The notes beneath the pieces are model-generated. The model was not told the DNA's origin. It worked only from the letters and a program-made list of their open reading frames with translations, and made no database searches. A stretch of DNA of 64,000 bases from Pseudoduganella aquatica (GTDB lineage Bacteria; Pseudomonadota; Gammaproteobacteria; Burkholderiales; Burkholderiaceae_D), in the NCBI RefSeq assembly GCF_009857595.1, contig NZ_WWCU01000032.1:1-64000 (forward strand), given 5' to 3'. Shown in pieces: positions 7,219-18,210 of this stretch. The translations under genes and the position numbers were made by a program. Position 1 is the stretch's first letter. Each line of letters opens with the position of its first letter.

Positions 7219-8477
7219 ACAAACGCGTGCTGATGATCGCCTACCACTACCCGCCCATGCGCGGCAGCAGCGGCATCCAGCGCACCCTGAAGTTTTCGCA
7301 ATACCTGCCGCAGTCGGGCTGGGGCCCGGTCATGCTGTCGGCCCATCCGCGCGCCTACAGCAATCCGGGCGACGACCAGATGGCCGACATTCCGGCCAGC
7401 GTGCCGGTCACGCGCGCCTTCGCGCTCGACACCGCGCGCCACCTGTCCGTGGGCGGGCGCTACGCCGGCTTCATGGCGCTGCCGGACCGCTGGGCCAGCT
7501 GGTGCCTGGGCGCCATCCCGGCCGGCTGGCGGCTGATACGCCGCCACCGCCCGGCCGTGATCTGGTCCACCTACCCCATCGCCAGCGCCCACCTGATCGG
7601 CCTGGTGCTGCGGCGCCTGACCGGCCTGCCCTGGGTGGCCGACCTGCGCGACCCGATGACCGACGTCAGCTATCCGGAAGACCCGCGCACGCGCCGCGTG
7701 TTCCAGTGGATAGAACGCAAGACCATCGAGCACTGCACGGTGGCCGTGTGCACCACGCCGGGCGCCATCAAGACCTACGAGGCGCGCTTCCCGGCCATCC
7801 CGCGCGAGCGCTACCGCCTGATCGAGAACGCCTACGACGAGGAAAACTTCGCCGACGCCGAACGCGGCGGCGCGGCGGCCGCGCCGGGCGCGCACGGCGG
7901 CCCGCTGACCTTGGTGCACAGCGGCATCATCTACCCCTCCGAGCGCGACCCGGTGCCGCTGTTCCAGGCGCTGGCCGCGCTCAAGCGGCAGGGCGCCGTC
8001 AGCGCCGCCAGCGTGCGCGTGGTGCTGCGCGCCACCGCCCACGACGACTACCTGGGCGGCCTGATCGCCGAGCACGGCATTGCCGACCTGGTGCAGCTGG
8101 CGCCGCACGTGCCCTACCGCGACGCCCTGGCCGAGATGCTGAACGCCGACGGCCTGCTGATCTTGCAGGCGAGCAACTGCAACCACCAGGTGCCGGCCAA
8201 GCTGTACGAATACCTGCGCGCGCGCCGTCCCATCCTGGCCCTGACCGACAGCGACGGCGACACCGCCGCCACCTTGCGCCAGGCCGGCATCGACAGCATC
8301 GCCCCGCTGGACCAGAAAGATGCGATCATCGCCATGCTGCCGCGCTTCCTGGAGCAGGTGCGCAGCGGCACCGCGCCGCTGGCCTCGGCCGCCGTGATCG
8401 CCGCCCATTCGCGCCGCGCGCGCACCGAACAACTGGCGCTGCTGCTGGACCAGGTCAGCGCCAGCCACGCTCAATGA
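7212..8477 (+). CDS. Glycosyltransferase (GT4-like), exopolysaccharide locus
   Basis: A 421-aa GT-B glycosyltransferase. The N-terminal RVLMIAYHYPPMRGSSGIQR motif with following TLKFSQYLPQSGW is typical of GT4 enzymes in exosortase loci. WVADLRDPM marks the donor-binding cleft, and YEYLRARRPILAL near the C-terminus corresponds to the nucleotide-sugar binding E-x7-E-like region. The start is ambiguous: an in-frame ATG at 7200 lies only one base after the GGAG at 7195-7198, whereas the ATG at 7212 has GGA 7 bases upstream and aligns with the family. It overlaps the hydrolase 1 stop by 7 bases. It probably adds one sugar of the repeat unit on the cytoplasmic face. Confidence 0.8.
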   Translation: MVNKRVLMIAYHYPPMRGSSGIQRTLKFSQYLPQSGWGPVMLSAHPRAYSNPGDDQMADIPASVPVTRAFALDTARHLSVGGRYAGFMALPDRWASWCLGAIPAGWRLIRRHRPAVIWSTYPIASAHLIGLVLRRLTGLPWVADLRDPMTDVSYPEDPRTRRVFQWIERKTIEHCTVAVCTTPGAIKTYEARFPAIPRERYRLIENAYDEENFADAERGGAAAAPGAHGGPLTLVHSGIIYPSERDPVPLFQALAALKRQGAVSAASVRVVLRATAHDDYLGGLIAEHGIADLVQLAPHVPYRDALAEMLNADGLLILQASNCNHQVPAKLYEYLRARRPILALTDSDGDTAATLRQAGIDSIAPLDQKDAIIAMLPRFLEQVRSGTAPLASAAVIAAHSRRARTEQLALLLDQVSASHAQ

Positions 8478-8496
8478 AGATGGGGAGATGGACAAC

Positions 8497-9300
8497 ATGA
8501 AGCACAAGCAACGCATCCTGGCGGCCGGCCTGCTGGCCGTGGCCGCCGCCGCCGCCGCGCTGCCCGCGCGCGCCGCCGAACGCAAGGCCACGCCGTTCTG
8601 CGGCAACCTGGCCAACGCCTACGGTCCCTACGACTACCGCAAGGGCACCACCGAGTTCGCGCACCACCTGAAGCTGGTGGAAGGCGCCCACTTCACCGAC
8701 GAGGTGGAAAACGGCATCAAAGGCAACGCCAGCACGCTGGGCGGCGACATCGACTACACGCTGCGCGCCTTCCCCAACCACCCCGGCGCGCTCAACACCG
8801 TGATACGGGTGGCGGCGCGCAACCCGAAAAACCTCTATCTGCCGGGTGGCAACCGGCCGGTGGAATGCTTTTTCGACCGCGCGGTGCGTTTCGCGCCGGA
8901 CGATCCGGCCGCCCACACACTGTACGGCAGCTACCTGCTGTCGGTCGGCCGCGAGGCCGACGCCCGGCCCCATTATCTGATGGCGGTGGAGCTGGACCCG
9001 GACAATCCCAGCACCAACTACAACATGGGCCTGGTTTATTTCAAGAACAAGGACATGGTCAACGCCAACAAATACGCGCAGAAAGCCTATGCGCTGGGCT
9101 TCCCGCTGCCGGGCCTGAAGAATATGCTGGTCCAAGCCGGCAAATGGGACGTGTCCGCCGCGCCGCCGCCTGAGGCCGCCAGGAAGAAACCGGCCGACGG
9201 CGAGCCGGCGGAAGCCGGCGAGGCCGCGCCCGCCGCACCCGCCGCCAGCCAGGATGCGCCGCCGCCGGCCAAGCCGGACGCCGGCACGGCCGGACGCTGA
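8497..9300 (+). CDS. Secreted tetratricopeptide-repeat protein
   Basis: A 267-aa protein with a signal peptide (MKHKQRILAAGLLAVAAAAA, cleavage after ARA near residue 25). Two or three TPR-like helical pairs lie at about 90-205 (PDDPAAHTLYGSYLLSVGREADA, LDPDNPSTNYNMGLVYFKNKD). A disordered Ala/Pro/Glu tail of about 50 residues ends the protein. The ATG at 8497 was preferred to the one at 8488 because GGGGAG (8482-8487) touches the latter but is 9 bases from the former. TPR proteins in exosortase loci are often export or assembly factors; the exact role is unknown. It is the last plus-strand gene of the run and ends 4 bases from the convergent VanZ gene. Confidence 0.75.
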   Translation: MKHKQRILAAGLLAVAAAAAALPARAAERKATPFCGNLANAYGPYDYRKGTTEFAHHLKLVEGAHFTDEVENGIKGNASTLGGDIDYTLRAFPNHPGALNTVIRVAARNPKNLYLPGGNRPVECFFDRAVRFAPDDPAAHTLYGSYLLSVGREADARPHYLMAVELDPDNPSTNYNMGLVYFKNKDMVNANKYAQKAYALGFPLPGLKNMLVQAGKWDVSAAPPPEAARKKPADGEPAEAGEAAPAAPAASQDAPPPAKPDAGTAGR

Positions 9301-9304
9301 TACG

Positions 9305-10516
9305 CTAAGCGGTGGCCGGCTGCGGGTGCGCCAGCACCCACTCCTCCACCAGCCACGGCGCGCACCAGCCGGCGCAGGCCAGCATCACCTGGGTGATGTC
9401 GGCCGAACGGCCCGGCAGGGAAAGCTGCGCCCACTCCAGCGCGAACATGGCCGCGCCCACCGCCACCCCGCCCGCCAGGGCGATGCGGTGGTGGCGCGCC
9501 GGCGCCGACACCTGCCGCGCCAGCCAGGCCATGGCCATGAAGGGCCACAGGAATTCCAGGATATTGGTATAGCCCTGCAGGCTGCGCATATGGCCGCGGA
9601 ACGGTATCCAGTTGAAGCCGCCGCCCAGCCAGCCGCCGCGCACCGGGGTCAGCTCGCCCAGCGCCATCGCCAGGGCCAGCAGCACGATGGCGGCGCAGGC
9701 GGACGGACCGGCCGCGCTGGTGGAGGGGGAACGGCACAGCCGCGCCAGCAGCGGCAGCGACAGCGCCGCGCCCGCCACCTCCTCCAGCCGTAGCGTGTGG
9801 CCGTCGATCAGCACCTGGCAGGCCAGCACCGCCAGCAGCAGCGCGCCGTACAGCCGCCACCACGGCCGCCCCGGCCGTATCAGCGCGCGCAGCAGCAGGC
9901 CCAGCGCGGCGAACTGGCAGGCCAGGCAGATCATGGCAGGCAGGCTCACCGGCATGGCCGCCTGCAGCTGGAAATACAGCGGCGCCAGCGCGCGCCGCCA
10001 GCGCCACAGGCCGAACACCGGCATGAGCGGACTGGTCTGGGATAAAAACCACAGCGCCACCACCACCAGGCCGGTGTTGGCGATGGCCCCGCGCGCAAAC
10101 CAGCCGTCGCGCCAGGCTTGCAGGCGGGCGCCGCTGAAGGTGTCGCGCCGCAGCAGGCCGGCCAGCAGGGCGCCGCACAGCGTGCCCAGCACATTCATGG
10201 CCACATCCGCCGCCGACGAGACCCGCGCTGGCAGCCATTCCTGCGCCACCTCGGCGGCCACGCTGAAACCGGCGCCCACCAGCACCGCCAGCGGCAGCGC
10301 CAGCCAGTAGCGGTGGCGCCGCGCCCACCAGGCCGCCAGCAGCAGGCCGAAGGGCATGTACACCAGCACGTTCTGCAGCAGGTCGCCGCGCTCCAGGTAG
10401 GCCGCGCCCGGATGCAGCAGGAAGCCGAACAGCGGCTCGGTGCGCGCCGCCCACTGGAAGGGATAGAGGCTGCCGTAAAACAGCAGCAAGACGTAGACGG
10501 CGACGGCCTGGCGCAT
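9305..10516 (-). CDS. VanZ family membrane protein
   Basis: A 403-aa protein with about ten membrane segments. The N-terminal 110 residues match the VanZ-like domain (LLFYGSLYPFQW, DLLQNVLVYMPFGLLLA, AAEVAQEWLPARVSSAADVAMNVLG). The rest contains a second VanZ-like half (FNWIPFRGHMRSLQGYTNILEFLWPFMAMAWL). VanZ proteins are common in exosortase loci, but their biochemical role is not established. It lies 12 bases downstream of prsR in the same orientation and is the last gene of the minus-strand operon. Confidence 0.8.
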   Translation of the reverse strand: MRQAVAVYVLLLFYGSLYPFQWAARTEPLFGFLLHPGAAYLERGDLLQNVLVYMPFGLLLAAWWARRHRYWLALPLAVLVGAGFSVAAEVAQEWLPARVSSAADVAMNVLGTLCGALLAGLLRRDTFSGARLQAWRDGWFARGAIANTGLVVVALWFLSQTSPLMPVFGLWRWRRALAPLYFQLQAAMPVSLPAMICLACQFAALGLLLRALIRPGRPWWRLYGALLLAVLACQVLIDGHTLRLEEVAGAALSLPLLARLCRSPSTSAAGPSACAAIVLLALAMALGELTPVRGGWLGGGFNWIPFRGHMRSLQGYTNILEFLWPFMAMAWLARQVSAPARHHRIALAGGVAVGAAMFALEWAQLSLPGRSADITQVMLACAGWCAPWLVEEWVLAHPQPATA

Positions 10517-10528
10517 GGCGCGCCCCGG

Positions 10529-11884
<1,356 letters not shown>

Positions 11885-11920
11885 GGTATTCCTCTATGTT
11901 CAGTCTGGCGGCCGGAAATC

Positions 11921-14002
11921 TCAGGCCGCGCGCTCCACGGAACCGGCGTCCTGCCGGTACAGCGGCAGGGTGACGCGGAAGGTCGTGCCCTGCCGCGGAC
12001 TGCTGCTGACCTCCAGCTCGCCGCCCAGTTCATGGATGTATTCCCGGCTCTCGAACGCGCCTATGCCCATGCCGGCCGGCTTGGTCGATTCGAAGGGCTT
12101 GTACAGCCGCTCGCGGATGAATTCCTCGGTCATGCCGGCGCCGCTGTCGCTGATCTCCACCAGCACCGCGTCATGCTCGCCGCGCAGCGCGATGCGCACC
12201 TGGCCGTCCAGCGGCGTGGCCTCGATCGCGTTCTGTATCAAATGCCCCAGCACCCGCTCCAGCCGTTCCCAGTCGGCCAGCACCCGCAGGCCGGGCGTTT
12301 CCACCCGCAATTGCGGACGCGGTTCGAACGCCGCCTTCAAGGATACGGCCTGTTGCAACAGTTGGTCAATAAACAATGGCAGCGGACGGGCCGGCGCGTC
12401 GTTGCGGCTCAGCTTTTGCAGCATCAGCTTCATTTTCTGCACCGAATGGGTGACGGTGTCGAGCATGTCCTGCTGGAATTCCGGGTTGTTGCGGTGCTTG
12501 TGCGCGTTGGGGATCAGCAGCGACAGCTGGGCCACCAGGTTTTTCAGGTCGTGCACCACGAAGGTGGACATGCGGTTGAAGGACTCGAACTGGCGCGCCA
12601 CCATCAGGGCCATGGCGGCGTCCTGCTGCGCCAGATAGCTGGCGGCCTGGCTGCAGGCGATCTTCAGCAGGTCGATCACCTCCCAGTTCAGCTGGATGGC
12701 GCTGCGCGGCTGCTGCAGCAGCATGAAGCCGGACAGGCGGCCCTGCATAATCAGCGGCAGCACCAGCCACACGCGCGGGTAGCGGCAGATCCAGTCCGGC
12801 ATGGCGATGTCGCCGTACAGGCCGGGGTTGCGCTGGTACTCCTGCATGTCGATGACCCACTGCTTGCTCTCGAGAAACTGGCAGAGTTCCGAGTCGGCCG
12901 CCTCCGACTCGCTGGCCAGCGGCACGTGCCACTGCGCCACCGGCTCGTGGCGGCCGGACTCGCGCAGCAGCCACAGCGCGCCGCCCGGGCTTTCCACCAG
13001 CCCGGCCACAGCCTGCACCGCGCGCTCGGCCAGCTTGGGGCCGTCGGCCGACAGCATGCGGGTAAAGCCCATCCATTCTTCGCGGTAGTCGTAGTTGTAG
13101 CTGTAGAAATGCTTGCTGATAAAGACCTTGAGCCAGGCGCGGAAGGTGCCGGAGAACAGCACCCCGGCCAGCAGCACGGTGGCGCCGAACAGGAAGGCCA
13201 CCTGCATCACCGAGCCCCAGCTGCCGCCGAAGAAGCGCAGATAGTAGCCGGCCGAGCTCATCACCAGCAGATAGCCGGCCGAGCCGGCCAGCGCGGCCGA
13301 ATGGAACAGCACCCGGCGCGACACCGACAGCTGGTTGGACCAGGCCGCGCTGCGCGACACCGCCAGCGCGATCAGCGGCATGGTCAGCGCCTGCACGAAG
13401 CCGCGCGCGGCCCAGATGTCGCCGTTGACCTGGCGGAACAGCATGGTGTCGCTGTACAGGTAGAAGTCGTAGGCGTACATGCCGCCTATGCCCAGGCAGG
13501 CGTATTTCAGCGCCCAGCGCTCCTGCAGCGGCTTGTTGCGGTAGAGCTGCTCGACCAGGATCATGCCCAGCACCGCCGCGCCGGCGCGCAGCATGGCCAG
13601 CGGCAGCAGGCCGCCCAGGCTGGCCAGCACGCCCGGCGCCCAGTTGGCCAGCAGCTCGGCCGCGAGCAGCAGGGCGTAGAAGCCGGCCACCAGGCGCAGC
13701 AGGCGGTTGTGGCGCAGCAAGCGCCAGCCGGCGCCCTGCTGGAACAGGCCCATCAGGAACAATAGAAAGGCCGACCAGGCCGCGTTGCGGGCAATGTCGA
13801 GCGCGTCGTTCAGGGTGGACGGGCCAGGCGCGTGGACCGCCTCCCAGGCGTTCAGGCCGGCCCACAGCGCCGTCACGAGCGCGGCCGCCGCCAGCACGGC
13901 AGCGTGCGCGCGGGCGCGCCATATGCTCAGCAGCAAGCCGCACAGCAGCGCAAAGGCCAGCGCGGCGGCGCCGTAGCTGTACGCGGCGACGCTGCTCAGC
14001 AT
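11921..14002 (-). CDS. prsK: PEP-CTERM system histidine kinase PrsK
   Basis: A 693-aa membrane kinase. About eight or nine transmembrane segments fill residues 1-300, a GAF-like region follows (about 320-465), then the dimerisation/phosphoacceptor segment FVVHDLKNLVAQLSLL with H484, and a HATPase domain (LGHLIQNAIEATP N box, SDSGAGMTEEF G1 box, GMGIGAFESREYI, GTTFRVTLPL). It is the sensor partner of PrsR, controlling the exosortase/PEP-CTERM regulon; its signal is unknown. The ATG has GGAG 5 bases upstream. It lies 34 bases after the sugar transferase gene in one operon. Confidence 0.92.
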   Translation of the reverse strand: MLSSVAAYSYGAAALAFALLCGLLLSIWRARAHAAVLAAAALVTALWAGLNAWEAVHAPGPSTLNDALDIARNAAWSAFLLFLMGLFQQGAGWRLLRHNRLLRLVAGFYALLLAAELLANWAPGVLASLGGLLPLAMLRAGAAVLGMILVEQLYRNKPLQERWALKYACLGIGGMYAYDFYLYSDTMLFRQVNGDIWAARGFVQALTMPLIALAVSRSAAWSNQLSVSRRVLFHSAALAGSAGYLLVMSSAGYYLRFFGGSWGSVMQVAFLFGATVLLAGVLFSGTFRAWLKVFISKHFYSYNYDYREEWMGFTRMLSADGPKLAERAVQAVAGLVESPGGALWLLRESGRHEPVAQWHVPLASESEAADSELCQFLESKQWVIDMQEYQRNPGLYGDIAMPDWICRYPRVWLVLPLIMQGRLSGFMLLQQPRSAIQLNWEVIDLLKIACSQAASYLAQQDAAMALMVARQFESFNRMSTFVVHDLKNLVAQLSLLIPNAHKHRNNPEFQQDMLDTVTHSVQKMKLMLQKLSRNDAPARPLPLFIDQLLQQAVSLKAAFEPRPQLRVETPGLRVLADWERLERVLGHLIQNAIEATPLDGQVRIALRGEHDAVLVEISDSGAGMTEEFIRERLYKPFESTKPAGMGIGAFESREYIHELGGELEVSSSPRQGTTFRVTLPLYRQDAGSVERAA

Positions 14003-14036
14003 GGCAGCTCCGGCACCCTGGCCAAGGGCAGCGCCA

Positions 14037-15440
14037 TCAGCGGCCGCTGCCGAACAACACCACCTTGAGGGTATCGATCAGCACCAGCAGGTCGAGGAAC
14101 AGGCTGTTGTTCTTCACGTAATACAGGTCGTACTGCAGCTTCTGCACCGCGTCCTCCACCGAGGCGCCGTAGCCGTAGCGCACCTGCGCCCAGCCGGTGA
14201 TGCCCGGCTTGATGCTGTGGCGCACGTTGTAGTAGGGGATGTCTGCGCTCAGCTGCTCGACGAAATAGGGCCGCTCCGGGCGCGGGCCGACAAAGCTCAT
14301 CTCGCCCTTGAACACATTCCACAGCTGCGGCAGCTCGTCGACGCGCAGCTTGCGGATAATGCCGCCCACGCGCGTCACGCGCGGGTCGTTCTGCGCGGCC
14401 CACTGCGGCTTGCCGCCTTTTTCCGCGTCCGTGCCCATGCTGCGGAATTTCAGCACCTTGAAGCTGCGCCCGCCCTTGCCCACCCGTTCCTGGCTGTAGA
14501 TCAGCGCGCCGCCGTCCTCGAGCTTGATGCACACCGCCGTAAACAGCATGACCGGCAGCGCCAGCAGCAGGATGATGATGGACACGATCAGGTCGAAGCC
14601 GCGCTTCATGAAGGTGCGCATAAAGCTCTGGTCGAAGCCGCCGCCGAAGACCAGCCAGCTCGGCTGCAGGGACTCGACCCGGATCTGGCAGGTTTCGCGC
14701 TCGAAGAAGGTGGCGGCGTCGGTCACCTTGATGCCGAACAATTTGCACTCGAGCAACTCCCGGATCGGGAAGGTGCCGCCGCGCCGGTTCTGCACCGACA
14801 CCACGATTTCGCGCACATTGTATTTCTGCGCCAGGGCCACCAGCGACATGCCGGGCTCCATGGCCAGCACCGAATTGGCGGCCACGCGCGACTCCTCCTC
14901 CGGCATGGCCACATAGCCGGCCACGTCGTACTTGTGGTAGCTGTTCGAATGCAGGGCCAGGTCGCCGCACTCCTTGGCCAGCGCGCCGTTGCCCAGGAAG
15001 ATGATGCGCGACTCCAGGAAGCGGAACTTGGAGCTGGTGAAGAAGATGGCGCGCGCCATCAGGATGCCGGCCGCCGAGATGGCGAACACCAGCAGCAGGA
15101 TGCCGCGCCCGAAATACAGCTCCGGCGCCACGTAGAACACCAGCGTCAGGATGCCGAAGGCCATGGCGAACGAGGGCACCAGCTGCAGGAAGAAGGGATT
15201 GCGCAGGCCTTCGCTGAAATTGAGCTGGTACATGCCCAGCGCGCTCATCGAGAACACGATGGCGGCGGTGAACACGCAGGCCGACATCAGGAAATGGTCG
15301 AGCCGGGGCAGCAGGAAGTCGTCGCCGTCGAAAAAGCGGATGGCCGAACCGGCGTAGAAGGCGCCGATCAGGATGAGGATTTCCACGAACAGCAAGCTGA
15401 ACGCGACCTTGGACACGTAGTGATTGGCAATTTTTAACAT
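14037..15440 (-). CDS. XrtA/PEP-CTERM-type initiating sugar transferase (undecaprenyl-phosphate sugar phosphotransferase)
   Basis: A 467-aa polyisoprenyl-phosphate hexose-1-phosphate transferase. Four to five N-terminal membrane segments and a CoA-binding-like domain precede the C-terminal WcaJ/WbaP catalytic domain: KRGFDLIVSIIILLLALPVM, SQERVGKGGRSFKVLKFRSM, LRVDELPQLWNVFKGEMSFV, GPRPERPYFVEQ and KPGITGWAQVRYGYG. It loads the first sugar onto undecaprenyl phosphate to start repeat-unit synthesis. The family member tied to exosortase A loci has this length. AAGGAA lies 6 bases before the ATG. TviB/TviC upstream on the same strand may supply one of the precursors. Confidence 0.9.
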   Translation of the reverse strand: MLKIANHYVSKVAFSLLFVEILILIGAFYAGSAIRFFDGDDFLLPRLDHFLMSACVFTAAIVFSMSALGMYQLNFSEGLRNPFFLQLVPSFAMAFGILTLVFYVAPELYFGRGILLLVFAISAAGILMARAIFFTSSKFRFLESRIIFLGNGALAKECGDLALHSNSYHKYDVAGYVAMPEEESRVAANSVLAMEPGMSLVALAQKYNVREIVVSVQNRRGGTFPIRELLECKLFGIKVTDAATFFERETCQIRVESLQPSWLVFGGGFDQSFMRTFMKRGFDLIVSIIILLLALPVMLFTAVCIKLEDGGALIYSQERVGKGGRSFKVLKFRSMGTDAEKGGKPQWAAQNDPRVTRVGGIIRKLRVDELPQLWNVFKGEMSFVGPRPERPYFVEQLSADIPYYNVRHSIKPGITGWAQVRYGYGASVEDAVQKLQYDLYYVKNNSLFLDLLVLIDTLKVVLFGSGR

Positions 15441-15525
15441 GTTGTTGTTCCTTCCCCAGTGCGCGCACCTCGCGGCGATGGATGACGGCGCCGGCCGCGC
15501 GCAGGCCGGGCTCGTTCTATTTGTG

Positions 15526-16572
15526 CTACCTGGCTGTCAGGCTACCGACATACCAGTCCATCGCCACGGCCAAGCCTTCTTCTATGCGGTGCGTGGGCGC
15601 ATACCCGAGCAGCTGCGCCGCCTTGCCGATGTCCGCCTGCGAGTGGCGCACATCGCCGGCCCGGAAGCCGGCATACTGCGGCCGGTGCTGGTCCAGGTGC
15701 GGGAAACGCTCCCGCAGCAGGGCCACCATCAAGCCGTACAGCTGGTTCAAACTGGTGCGCTGGTTCAGCGCCACGTTGTAGACCTGGTTGACCGCGTCCG
15801 GCGCGGTGGCGGTGGCGGCCAGCACATTGGCTTGCACCACATTGTCGATAAAGCAGAAATCGCGGCTGGTCTCGCCGTCGCCGTTGATGAACAGCGGCCG
15901 GTCGGCGATCAGCGCGGCCACCCACTGCGGGATCACGGCGGCGTAGGCGCCGTTCGGATCCTGGCGCGGGCCGAACACATTGAAATAGCGCAGCCCGACC
16001 GACTCGGCGCCGTAGCAGCGCGCGTACACGCCGGCGTACAGCTCGTTGACGTATTTGGTGACCGCGTAGGGCGACAGCGGATTGCCGATCTGGCCCTCCA
16101 CCTTGGGCAGGTCCGGATGGTCGCCATAGGTGGAGCTGGAGGCGGCGTACACGAAGCGGCGCACCTTGGCGTCGCGCGCGGCCGTCAGCATGTTCAGGAA
16201 GCCGGTGATGTTGACGTCGTTGGTGGTGTGCGGGTCTTCGATCGAGCGCGACACCGAACCGAGCGCGGCCTGGTGCAGCGCGTAGTCCACGCCCTCGCAG
16301 GCCTGGGCGCAGTCGGCCGGCTGGCGGATGTCGCCGCGCAGGAAGCGGAATTGCGCCCACTGCGCCTCGCCCACGGCGGCGCGCACCTGGTCCAGATTGT
16401 GCTGGTGGCCGGTGGCGAAGTTGTCCAGCCCGGTAACCCGCTGGCCCAGCTTGAGCAGCGCCTCGACCAGGTTGGAACCGATGAAGCCGGCCGCGCCGGT
16501 CACCAGCCAGTGGCGCGGCTGGGCGCGCAGCTGCCGCTGCCGCTCCAGGTAGGCCGCCGGCGCCGGCGTCAT
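15526..16572 (-). CDS. tviC: UDP-N-acetylglucosaminuronate/UDP-GlcNAc 4-epimerase (TviC/WbpP-like SDR)
   Basis: A 348-aa extended short-chain dehydrogenase/reductase. It has the NAD-binding [17 protein letters not shown], active-site Ser/Thr region [16 protein letters not shown] (YxxxK) and [18 protein letters not shown]. The N-terminal extension [18 protein letters not shown] before the Rossmann fold is typical of WbpP/TviC epimerases. Paired with TviB it would convert UDP-GlcNAcA to UDP-GalNAcA. The start was placed at 16572, where the ATG overlaps the tviB stop (TGATG). The exact substrate (uronate or neutral sugar) cannot be read from sequence alone. Confidence 0.85.
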   Translation of the reverse strand: MTPAPAAYLERQRQLRAQPRHWLVTGAAGFIGSNLVEALLKLGQRVTGLDNFATGHQHNLDQVRAAVGEAQWAQFRFLRGDIRQPADCAQACEGVDYALHQAALGSVSRSIEDPHTTNDVNITGFLNMLTAARDAKVRRFVYAASSSTYGDHPDLPKVEGQIGNPLSPYAVTKYVNELYAGVYARCYGAESVGLRYFNVFGPRQDPNGAYAAVIPQWVAALIADRPLFINGDGETSRDFCFIDNVVQANVLAATATAPDAVNQVYNVALNQRTSLNQLYGLMVALLRERFPHLDQHRPQYAGFRAGDVRHSQADIGKAAQLLGYAPTHRIEEGLAVAMDWYVGSLTAR

Positions 16573-17861
16573 CACAGCCTCCAAACCGCGTGGCCGGCGG
16601 CGCTGATGGGCGCCAGGTCGAAGGCCGACTTGACGTCGATAAAGCAGCCCATCGGGGTCAGCTTGGCGCACAGCTCGCCGAACGGGATCGCCAGCAGTTC
16701 CTTGTGCGGCACCGCCGCCACGATGGCGTCGGCGCGCGGCAGGTCTTCCCAGCGCTCCAGTTCCACGCCGTATTCATGCAGGGCCTCGTCCGCTTCGGCC
16801 ACCGGATCGTGCACATGCACTTCCACGCCGTAGGATTTCAGCTCGGCGATAATGTCGGCCACCTTGGAATTGCGCAGGTCGGGGCAGTTTTCCTTGAAGG
16901 TCAGGCCGATCACGTTGACGCGCGAGCCCTTCACGTGGCAGCCGGCCGCGATCATGGTCTTCACGGTTTTCTCGGCCACGAACTTGGCCATGCCGTCGTT
17001 GATGCGGCGCCCGGCCAGGATCACCTGCGGGTGGTAGCCGACCATGTCGGCCTTGTGCGTCAGGTAGTAGGGGTCGACGCCGATGCAGTGGCCGCCCACC
17101 AGGCCCGGACGGAAGGGCAGGAAGTTCCACTTGGTGCCGGCCGCCTGCAGCACTTCCAGCGTGTCGATGCCGATCTTGTCGAAGATCAGCGCCAGCTCGT
17201 TCATCAGGGCGATGTTCAGGTCGCGCTGGGTGTTCTCGATCACCTTGGCGGCCTCGGCCACCTTGACGCTGGAGGCGCGGTACACGCCGGCGGTGACGAT
17301 GGATTCGTACAGCGCGGCCACCTCGTCCAGCGTGGCGGCGTCGTCGCCGGACACCACTTTCAGGATGGTGGTCAGGGTGTGCAGCTTGTCGCCCGGGTTG
17401 ATGCGCTCGGGCGAATAGCCGACGTGGAAGTCTTCCTTCCATTTCAGGCCCGATTCGCGCTCCAGGATGGGCACGCACACTTCCTCGGTGGCGCCCGGGT
17501 AGACGGTGGACTCGAACACCACGATGGCGCCCTTTTTCAGGTTGCGGCCGACCGTGATGCTGGCGCCGATCAGCGGCGTGAAATCGGGATTGTGGGCCTG
17601 GTCGACCGGGGTCGGCACGGCCACCACCAGGTAGTCGGCGCCGGCCAGGTCGGCCGGGTCGCTGGTGACGCGCAGCTGGGTGGCGGCAGCCAGTTGCTCG
17701 GACGACACTTCACCGGTCGGATCGCAATGGCGCCGGTAGCTGTCGATCTTGCGTTCGGACAAGTCAAAACCGATGGTGGGCCGCTTCTTCCCGAATTCCA
17801 CCGCCAGCGGCAAGCCCACATAGCCCAAACCGACAACCGCAACTACCTTGGCATTGTTCAT
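16572..17861 (-). CDS. tviB: UDP-N-acetyl-D-glucosamine 6-dehydrogenase (TviB-like nucleotide sugar dehydrogenase)
   Basis: A 429-aa UDP-glucose/GDP-mannose dehydrogenase-family enzyme. It shows the NAD-binding [22 protein letters not shown], the [14 protein letters not shown] segment, the conserved Lys/Asn of [15 protein letters not shown], the catalytic cysteine in [16 protein letters not shown], and the C-terminal [20 protein letters not shown]. Length and motifs match TviB/WbpO-type UDP-HexNAc C6 dehydrogenases. The product, a uronic amino sugar, would give an acidic exopolysaccharide. First gene of the minus-strand operon continuing into tviC, the sugar transferase, prsK, prsR and vanZ. 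Confidence 0.88.
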   Translation of the reverse strand: MNNAKVVAVVGLGYVGLPLAVEFGKKRPTIGFDLSERKIDSYRRHCDPTGEVSSEQLAAATQLRVTSDPADLAGADYLVVAVPTPVDQAHNPDFTPLIGASITVGRNLKKGAIVVFESTVYPGATEEVCVPILERESGLKWKEDFHVGYSPERINPGDKLHTLTTILKVVSGDDAATLDEVAALYESIVTAGVYRASSVKVAEAAKVIENTQRDLNIALMNELALIFDKIGIDTLEVLQAAGTKWNFLPFRPGLVGGHCIGVDPYYLTHKADMVGYHPQVILAGRRINDGMAKFVAEKTVKTMIAAGCHVKGSRVNVIGLTFKENCPDLRNSKVADIIAELKSYGVEVHVHDPVAEADEALHEYGVELERWEDLPRADAIVAAVPHKELLAIPFGELCAKLTPMGCFIDVKSAFDLAPISAAGHAVWRL

Positions 17862-18210
17862 TTCAATTCCATACTAGAAATAAAATTCATTGCAAAAAAA
17901 TCAGCATGCTTCACTACAATTCTTGCAACATCGTGTCGCGGCGCGCGGGCCAGCCAGGGCGGGCATCCATTTTAGCGCTACTGCGCGGCCGTGGTTCATG
18001 CCGCCGCTGGATGCGGCCTGAACTGTTGGGCACGCACCACAGAGTTTCAATCGAGAATTAACAATTGAAAACTATGGCGAATCGTGTACTAGAATACAAT
18101 ACATGTTGCAATTTTCATAGCGATATTTCCTCATGATAGCACCTGTCGGCCCATATCGACAGGAAATAAATCACGGCAAAAACCGGTCCCGGGCGTGGCG
18201 GGCGGGAGCC
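17862..18210. promoter_or_regulatory. Upstream region of tviB, AT-rich, with repeats
   Basis: No gene is seen in this 349-base gap. It contains two similar elements, TACTAGAA-N10-TTGCAA (17872-17895) and TACTAGAA-N11-TTGCAA (18087-18111). It also holds an inverted repeat TTTCAAT/ATTGAAA (18045-18051, 18064-18070) and a perfect 7-bp stem CCTGTCG/CGACAGG (18142-18148, 18157-18163) just downstream of the HAD-UbiA gene end. The stem may help end that transcript but lacks a T-run on the minus strand. The promoter for tviB must lie here; no textbook -35/-10 pair was found. Confidence 0.4.

Noticed and set aside
18142-18163. CCTGTCG/CGACAGG hairpin as a terminator of the HAD-UbiA gene
   Set aside because: The stem is perfect, but no T-run follows on the minus strand, so it is listed only as part of the intergenic region.
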